In this document: piece by piece, positions 32,680 through 47,685 of the stretch
How the letters are laid out: every line of letters begins with the position of its first letter
How positions within the stretch are numbered: position 1 is the stretch's first letter
Source of the DNA: Amphimedon queenslandica
Taxonomy: Eukaryota; Porifera; Demospongiae; Haplosclerida; Niphatidae
Direction of reading: 5' to 3'
Length of the DNA stretch: 47,685 nt
Assembly (NCBI RefSeq): GCF_000090795.2
Contig: NW_003546319.1
Coordinates: 7,438 to 55,122 of the forward strand
Notes under the pieces: model-generated
Database searches by the model: none
Told to the model about the DNA's origin: nothing
What the model saw: the letters and a program-made list of their open reading frames with translations, nothing else
Made by a program: the position numbers and the translations under genes

Positions 32680-32820
32680 TTTGTACACGTGGTAGCACGT
32701 GGGTGTGTTGAAGGGCGGGGCTTAACTGCCCTCTTCACGTGCAGACACGTGGGTTAGTTTAGGGAGTGGCTTGCCGGGACCACGCCTATTAGAAACGGTG
32801 AAATTGGGTGAATCACAAAG
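32680..32820. promoter_or_regulatory. SURF6/UBL5 bidirectional promoter with four E-boxes
   Basis: Four perfect CACGTG boxes at 32686-32691, 32696-32701, 32736-32741 and 32746-32751. A GC box (gggcgggg) lies at 32713-32720. CAAAATGGAGG over the SURF6 start resembles a YY1 site. CACGTG binds Myc/Max, USF and MiT factors; Myc control would suit a ribosome-assembly gene. Confidence 0.7.
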
Positions 32821-33664
32821 ATGATAGAGATTACTTGTAACGACAGATTGGGAAAGAAAGTCCGAGTAAAGTGCAAGTATCCTTGGTGCAGTATGGATTT
32901 GTGTGTTATGGTCTGTTAAAATTTTTATGTGATAGACTAGTTGTTCAAAATTATTTGTGAATTATTCTTTGACATAATAAAAACTCTACTAGTCCTGATG
33001 ATACCATTGGAGACCTGAAGAAGCTGATAGCAGCTCAGACTGGTACCAGATGGGATAAGATTGTACTTAAAAAATGGTGAGTATCTCGTATAGTGACTTA
33101 TTTTGGCGGCGAGAAACCGAAATTAAATCGGTAGGGTAGTCGGTTAAATTTTGGTATATCTTACCAGCCATTAGTATTTGGCAATTGGCAATATCCGGAA
33201 ATTTTACAACTCTCCAACTACTGATCTATCTTACTATAAGTGGAGTTACATGTATTTTTGTTTTTTGATACGTATGCATGTACTCATTTTGCGTAGAAAG
33301 TTTGAATTGATTCCGATCAAAATTTGATTTTTTACGAATATTTAAAGTTTATTTTGAAGTATTTTATGTACCATAAGTTAGACAATAAAGCATGCTAGAT
33401 TCAGTAGCATATTGTAAATATCCAACATCATCCATTTTGCTTGTATTTTATAGTCCTATGTAAATTAGAAATAACCTAATTTATTATCTATTGTCGTTGT
33501 TTTTTGATATTCATTTTATAGGTATACAGTTTTTAAGGATCACATTACATTGGAGGATTGTAAGATTTTATTATTTTAAAAATTAATTACGTTATTATAT
33601 TTAAAAATTTTTTATTTTAGATGAAATTCATGATGGAATGAACCTTGAGCTTTATTACCAATGA
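32821..33664 (+). CDS. UBL5: Ubiquitin-like protein 5 (Hub1)
   Basis: Four exons: 32821-32876, 32993-33076, 33522-33559, 33621-33664; 73 aa, exactly the vertebrate length. It starts [19 protein letters not shown], followed by [19 protein letters not shown], KIVLKKWYTxFKDH and [11 protein letters not shown], ending in the double tyrosine typical of Hub1 rather than a conjugatable diglycine. UBL5 binds spliceosome proteins (Snu66/SART1) and affects splice-site choice; it also has a role in the mitochondrial unfolded protein response. The first intron has a U12-type donor. Divergent from SURF6 and 205 bases upstream of the SCaMC start codon. Confidence 0.95.
32877..32992 (+). other. U12-type GT-AG intron of UBL5
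   Basis: The donor GTATCCTT matches the U12 consensus (RTATCCTT). A branch-like TTCTTTGAC (32965-32973) puts the branch A ~20 bases before the AG. The splice restores CNPDDTIGD as in other UBL5 proteins. Confidence 0.85.
33245..33370. repeat. Dispersed subrepeat, inverse orientation
   Basis: Contains 'gcgtagaaagtttgaattga' and 'ttccgatcaaaatttgattt', the reverse complement of the unit core seen at 12.5 and 36 kb. It lies in intron 2 of UBL5. Confidence 0.55.
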
Positions 33665-33837
33665 TTAATTAAAACGTATCATTTTCATTTTATTGTATTG
33701 TGATTTTGTGAATGTACATCAATTATAATGATCCGCACACGTTAGGACTTTTTCAGGAAACTAATCCTCCGGCTCACTCCGTATTAAACGGACTTAACTT
33801 TAACCCTTTCGTCACAACATTCTTTATCGAGGAAAAG

Positions 33838-33869
33838 ATGCTTGCCGAGCTTGTAGTAGCACGGATGTC

Positions 33870-33873
<4 letters not shown>
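33838..33873 (+). promoter_or_regulatory. Possible uORF overlapping the SCaMC start (ATGA)
   Basis: An upstream ATG at 33838 opens an 11-codon frame whose TGA (33871-33873) overlaps the main ATG (33870-33872). An in-frame internal ATG is at 33865. It matters only if transcription starts before 33838. Confidence 0.35.
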
Positions 33874-42951
<9,078 letters not shown>

Positions 42952-43065
42952 TTATTTATTACAGTATTATTATATAATTTATTATAATAATTATTGTCAC
43001 TGATCATTCTCGTTATTATTAATTATTAATTGATGTAGTTAATGTGTAGTTATTAATTTTGCGTG

Positions 43066-43074
43066 CATAAAAAG
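43066..43074 (+). promoter_or_regulatory. TATA-like box of the homeobox gene
   Basis: CATAAAAAG ~94 bases before the ATG. A weak match in AT-rich sequence, so only a suggestion. Confidence 0.3.
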
Positions 43075-43159
43075 AGCTGAAAAGGAATAGAATTCCATTA
43101 TTTCTAGACACTTTTCTTGCTTAGAGATTCTCTTTAGCTTGCAATTGGACCTGATTGTG

Positions 43160-44247
43160 ATGGAGGTTAAAACTACCAGGAGTCTTTCTTTCTCTGTTGA
43201 TCGCCTCTTGCAGCCTTCACCTGCAGAGCAAGCAGCAAAGAAAATGTCTGACCAGTCTTCTTCTGGTGGGTCTTCTACTTCTAGTAGCCCGCCATCATCT
43301 CCCTTCTCCTCTCCAATCGTCGGAGGAGCAACAAAAGCAGCCACTCCAGCTCATCCAATCTTTCTAGCAGCAGCGAGGACGGGTACACCGCCTCGTCACA
43401 ACATCATGACACTCAACACGACTTTCCCGTTCCCTGTCACACTCCCTTTCGCTCACAGCGGGAGTCCAGGGGCTCTCTGTGCTGCTACGAACTGGGGCCA
43501 GCCTAGTTTTACCTCCTGGAGCCTCGGACAACCCGGAGGGGCTCCTGGCTTACCCGCTAAACTTGCACCACCATCAGCTACTGGATGGTCACTGCATCCA
43601 GCTCAGCTGCATAAACCACAGCATATTACTTGCAGTACCACTAAGAGGATACTAGAGCTTCCAAAAGGTAGAGAAAAAAATGCATGTACTTATGTTTTTG
43701 ACCAACTTTGGTGCACTGAATTTTGGAGTGTTGACTGCATGAAGCTAAATTGCATTCAATTCACTGTATATATAGTTGTTATTGATATCTCCTCTCTGTC
43801 TCTCTCTTTGTAGTTGGTACCCCTATAGTGGCAGTGCCTGATGATCTTGAAGACTATACTGGCGGTGATGACGATAGTGATTCTTCATCTCCCGGCCCCT
43901 CTTCATCAGAGCATGGTGGAGCGGACGATGGTGAACCGGGTAAAATCGGAAAGAAGTACAAAAAGAAGAAAAGGACCACGTTCACCAGCTCCCAGCTCCA
44001 GCAGCTTGAGACCCGGTTCAATCAACAAAAATACCTCACAAAGCTTGATAGATGCAGAATGGCCCAATCTTTAGGGCTCACAGAGAAGCATATCAAGACG
44101 TGGTATCAGAATAGAAGGACGAAATGGAAGAGAGAGTGCACTGATGAGATGTGGAGCAGAGAGAGGGAGACTGCAGCAGCAAATATGTACACACAGCATC
44201 TGCAACTGAAATCCATTAATGGTTCTTCTCCATTGACCATATCATAA
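43160..44247 (+). CDS. Bar-class homeobox transcription factor
   Basis: Two exons, 43160-43667 and 43814-44247; 313 aa. I start at the ATG of MEVKTTRSLS. An eh1 repressor motif FSVDRLL (11-17) near the N-terminus would recruit Groucho. Residues 30-165 are Ser/Pro/Ala-rich. An acidic DDDSDSSSPG stretch precedes the homeodomain (~219-278): KKRTTFTSSQLQQLETRF in helix 1, and KTWYQNRRTKWKRE in helix 3 with W48, Y49, Q50 and N51. Tyrosine 49 and threonine 47 are marks of the BarH/Barx group within the ANTP class; QKYL and SLGL also fit Barx. Whether it is a BarH, Barx or Bsh precursor cannot be told. Likely a DNA-binding repressor in development. Confidence 0.92.
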
Positions 44248-44455
44248 TTATTCTATTATTATTAATTTATTATTATTGTTGTTGTTGTTGTTATTTTACA
44301 TAATCAATCTATTTTCTTTTTTCTCTGTCACGCACACAAGTACAACGGCACAGTCATTTCACTTTTTTAATTATAAAAACTTTTTTCTGTAAAAAAATTA
44401 ATTTTCGATAGTGATAGCATTGTCTATGAATAATTAATGATCAATAATTAATACC

Positions 44456-44469
44456 GTCTCCATGGCAAC
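44456..44469 (+). promoter_or_regulatory. X-box (RFX site) of the coiled-coil gene
   Basis: GTCTCC-AT-GGCAAC fits the RFX consensus GTNNCC-AT-RGNAAC, 72 bases before the ATG at 44541. AAAATGGCGGC (44482-44492) downstream is a strong YY1-type match. Confidence 0.6.
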
Positions 44470-44484
44470 AGTCTTTGACTCAAA

Positions 44485-44511
44485 ATGGCGGCTAAAATAG
44501 AGATTTTGTGA
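44485..44511 (+). promoter_or_regulatory. Eight-codon uORF
   Basis: ATGGCGGCTAAAATAG... to TGA, 29 bases before the main ATG. Its ATG lies in the YY1-like site, so it is either the start region of transcription or a true uORF. Confidence 0.35.
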
Positions 44512-44540
44512 ATCTATAAGCCATTTTCTCCGCGTAAAAG

Positions 44541-46562
44541 ATGACTAGCTCTAGTTTAACTCACTCAGAAGAAAGCAGACTGGGTGACATATCAGTCAGA
44601 AGAGTAAATGCTTGTTTTGAAATCCTACCACTTACTGTATTCTTGTACAATATGTGTAGTCCTCCATTGGCATTGTGGAGAGCAGGCAGAGCATACCACT
44701 AGTGACTAACCTCTTTTCAAAGGAGACCAGAGGAGATGAGGGAGGAGAAAAGGACTGGCTCAATTCAGAGCCTTTCGATAGGATTACTGGAAACCCATCA
44801 AGAGAGAGGTAGAGAGAGCCGGGGAGAGAGAAAGAGGGAAGAAGGAGAGAGAGTAATCACTCTATATAAAATACATGTACATGTACATGTTGATTGATTG
44901 AATGCCCAGATTGTCTATTATAATGTCTGGCTGTCATCTTATTTGTGGTACATGTCCATATAGTTGAGCCAGTTAGTATTTGTACACTATGCATGTGTAC
45001 ATGTACATGTATCGTGTACATGTACATGTATCGTGTACATGTAATATGCACCCATACATGTGCATGTATTAAAATAAGATATTGGTTTAGTTTGCTGCTG
45101 GATATTTCAATGTTACAGTTAACTTTTACTTGTATCAAGTAAACTGTTGGAATATTTTATTATTAATTTTGTTTTATGATAGTACAGATATTATCATTCT
45201 CTTTTCCCTCTCTCTCTCCCTCCCTCCCTCTCTCTCTCTCCCTCTCTCTCTCCCTCCCTCTCTCTCTCCCTCTCTTTCTCCCTCCCTCTCTCTCTAAAGA
45301 TATAGTCAATTGCTACTAGAGGACACTCCTGAAACTATATTAAAATTACAGTCAGTCAGAGAAGTACACGAGCTCACAGCCAATTCCCCTTCCCCCTCCA
45401 ACAACAGTCCAGGTACATATAACTACAAACTACATGTGTAACTAATATATTATAATTCTCTCTTTTAAATCATCATCATTATAAATATTACTATTAGCAT
45501 ACCTTTAGTCTTGCTCCATTGCCTGTGAAGTTTACTCAGAAACCCAATATTATCATCATCATAATTTGTTTATTAAATATTTTCTTTATTTTTAGATGAT
45601 TATAGTGTTGCTAGTAGCAGTAGTAGTGATATTTCAGTACACGTTAACACTGTGGAAGATCGAATAAGAGAAAGAAAGAAAGCCAGGTAAAGAAGAACCC
45701 ATTGAAACTACATGTACATGTACATTTGTACATGTACATCTACACATACATAGGCTTGTTTAGCTGTCATTAATATATAACAGTTAACTCATTTGGTGCT
45801 ATTATATCACACTAATATACACTGGTTGATACAGTAATAGATGATCATTGATGTAATTAATGCTGTAACATTTTCTATTGACTGTAAATGTTACAGCTTT
45901 ACAGTTAATGTGTTGTTTTTTGTATTCTTCCTTAATTCCTTCCTTCCTTCCCACCACCTCTTCATATCTCTGTATAGACATGAGGCCACATTAAAGCAGT
46001 TCACTGATGCTCTCTCTTCAATGGACGAGGAACACAAGAGTAGAATAGAGACACTTCTCTCTGATCTCAAATTAACAATAAAACAAGTAGAAACAGGTAC
46101 AGCTAGTACATATATGGTATAATATTGAATACAGAATCTCCAATCATTTATGCATGTCCTTGGGACCCTGTAAAAGTATTGTATGGAGCTGGTAATTGTG
46201 TAGGGCTTTTTGTTAGTCATTCCCCAAAATTAATGTACAGTACATGGTTGCTCAATGGTGCATGGCCACAAAATTGTCAAATTAAAACCCTCCAATTATC
46301 AAGAATTTAGCAATTCACCAAAATCTTACCCCTCCAAAATTACCAGCTTTAAGGTACATGTACAATGTACACGTACATGTACATGTACATGTATGTGTAT
46401 TAATTTTGTAGACTAATTTATGCTATACATTGTACATGTACATGTATACCTGCTTCATTGGAGCTTATAAGTACAGTTTGATCACTTACATGTACATGCA
46501 TTATATCTATATACCCATTAATTGATAGAATTTTCACTGCATACACATGTACATCCATGTAC

Positions 46563-46593
<31 letters not shown>

Positions 46594-47368
46594 ATTTGAT
46601 CTCACTTGTCAGCTAGTTGTCCTAATCCAGTAAATGAGTGATTAATGCACACATTACTCTCCTTTGTGTGTACATAAGAGGGATGACCCATGCCAAGTTC
46701 TTGTCTAATATTCAGTCATTTACTCTATAATGTTTTAGATAGGGAGTAAGATATTGTAGCAATATCTCACTTCATATGTTACAAAGAACCCTTTTGTCTC
46801 CAAATCTACATGTACATGCATGTACATGTACATGTATATGTACATGTACATGTAATATATTTATACAGTACATATACATGCACATGTACAGTACATGTAA
46901 TATACATTGTATGTAACAATGTATGTAACATTGTATGTAAAATGTACATGTACATGTACTGTACATGCATATACATGTACATGTAATATATTTATACAGT
47001 ACATGTACATGTACTATCTGTATTTGAATGAACATATACATGCGTTTCCTTATTTTTCTATTCCATCTCTTCTACATGTACATTCTTAATACTTGCATGT
47101 TTCACATGTACATGTACATATGCATGTACATATGTCATTGCTGGTATATCCAAGAATACCCACTTTGGGTGCGGTACAGTGAGTGTGGGCTGTGTTCCTA
47201 TCCATCTATTTCACTTGTTTAACAGTTCAGGAAGTCTTGCATTGTTCACACTAGTGGTACTCAGAATTGTGCCTGAAGGGCAATTAGTTGCTTCATTCAT
47301 TCATTCATTATGTAATTGGCTGATTGTCTAGCTGTAATCTCTCTCTCTCTCTTCCTCTCTCCCACTCT

Positions 47369-47413
<45 letters not shown>

Positions 47414-47528
47414 CCTCTTTTTCTCTCTTTTTCTTTCTCTCTCCCTCTCATCCTCTCTTTCTTTCTCTATAGGTATCACTGATCTATGGTCTGATTTTGA
47501 CAATGAAGAAGTAATCCATGCAGTCTAA
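44541..47528 (+). CDS. Small coiled-coil protein, 196 aa, unrecognised
   Basis: Six exons in phase: 44541-44603, 44660-44808, 45300-45412, 45596-45686, 45978-46096, 47473-47528. The first ~110 residues are polar and Ser-rich (MTSSSLTHSEES...). A hydrophobic YSQLLLEDTPETILKLQSVREV helix follows, then a DDYSVASSSSSD linker. Residues ~125-180 (EDRIRERKKARHEATLKQF..., with DEEHKSRIETLLSDLK) form a coiled coil, and the end is acidic (LWSDFDNEEV). No signal or membrane segment. I do not recognise the family. The X-box promoter suggests a ciliary or centrosomal protein, as inference. A polyadenylation signal AATAAA follows at ~47560. Confidence 0.7.
44809..44855. repeat. GA tract directly after a 5' splice site
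   Basis: The intron starts gtagagagagccggggagag and is A/G-rich for ~47 bases. It pairs in principle with the CT tract at 45198-45297. Confidence 0.8.
45198..45299. repeat. CT tract directly before a 3' splice site
   Basis: About 100 bases of pure C/T ending in tctctctaaag at the acceptor of exon 3 of the coiled-coil gene. Confidence 0.85.
46224..46360. mobile_element. Inverse copy of the 11.77-kb MITE
   Basis: Contains the complement of 'ggtaatttnggaggggtaag', 'gtgaattgctaaatt' and 'tggccatgcaccattgagca', all shared with 11769-11980. It lies in the last intron of the coiled-coil gene. Confidence 0.55.
46800..47015. repeat. Dense (TACATG)n block with internal duplication
   Basis: Many hexamer runs; the segment 'catgtaatatatttatacag' occurs twice (near 46846 and 46979). 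Long frames here (Met-Tyr, Val-His or Cys-Thr repeats) are artefacts. Confidence 0.8.
47340..47472. repeat. CT tract before the last exon of the coiled-coil gene
   Basis: About 130 bases of nearly pure C/T ending in tttctctatag. This intron does not start with a GA tract. Confidence 0.8.
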
Positions 47529-47685
47529 TTATTTTGTACCATTTCTTTTTATGCACAATAAATATTACACATTTGTACATAATGTACAGTATGTATGGTT
47601 ACCTATGTACCTCTCTCCCTTTCTCTCTCTATCTTTCTCCCTCTATCTTTTTCTCCCCCTCCCTCTCTCTCTCTCCCTCTCTCTC

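Noticed and set aside
32677..32688. SURF6 start three codons upstream (MYKM)
   Set aside because: The first codon there is GTG; the next ATG (32679) has good context and fits the family.
43139..43159. Homeobox start seven codons upstream
   Set aside because: The first codon is TTG; ATG at 43160 is the first true start and leads into the eh1 motif.
46772..47222. Frames rich in Met-Tyr, Cys-Thr or Val-His
   Set aside because: These are the reading frames of (TACATG)n; the same dipeptides appear wherever the hexamer occurs, on both strands.

Overview
The window looks like animal nuclear DNA from a compact, intron-rich genome, most likely a demosponge such as Amphimedon queenslandica. This rests on short GT-AG introns, tightly packed and often head-to-head genes, sponge-like domain mixes (death domain, astacin plus TSP1), a Bar-class homeobox gene and very frequent short (TACATG)n arrays. 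The species is an inference. There is one 10-base assembly gap (16190-16199).

Layout. 1-1930: no gene seen. 1989-3585 (+): death-domain protein. 4539-6863 (-): N-terminal half of the RTEL1 helicase; exons for the second helicase lobe are missing. 7036-10707 (-): secreted astacin metalloprotease with TSP1 repeats. 10897-11121 (-): TMEM167B (Kish-B), head-to-head with SPCS2 (11221-13133, +), which carries an AT-AC U12 intron. 13350-24262 (-): unrecognised 631-aa protein with long repeat-filled introns. It shares an 86-bp promoter (X-box, NRF1 site) with USO1/p115 (24349-27339, +). 27782-31454 (+): second astacin-TSP1 gene. 31693-32679 (-): SURF6, head-to-head with UBL5 (32821-33664, +), which has a GT-AG U12 intron; four E-boxes lie between them. 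33870-42951 (+): EF-hand mitochondrial ATP-Mg/Pi carrier (SCaMC). 43160-44247 (+): Bar-class homeobox gene. 44541-47528 (+): small coiled-coil protein with an X-box promoter.

The genes do not form one pathway. Housekeeping genes (TMEM167B, SPCS2, USO1, SURF6, UBL5) mostly sit in bidirectional pairs with YY1, NRF1 or E-box sites at their starts. The death-domain gene and both astacins have TATA boxes, and the homeobox gene has a weaker TATA-like site. SPCS2, TMEM167B and USO1 all act in the early secretory pathway, which the two astacins would use.

Non-coding DNA is rich in small inverted-repeat transposons (at least seven), a hAT-like element with internal ~180-bp subrepeats, palindromic TACATG arrays and GA/CT tracts. 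The most unusual pattern is that several introns start with a GA tract right after the 5' splice site and end with a CT tract right before the 3' splice site. This could let the two intron ends base-pair. Exon boundaries were assigned by hand from splice consensus, reading phase and, where possible, remembered homologues.
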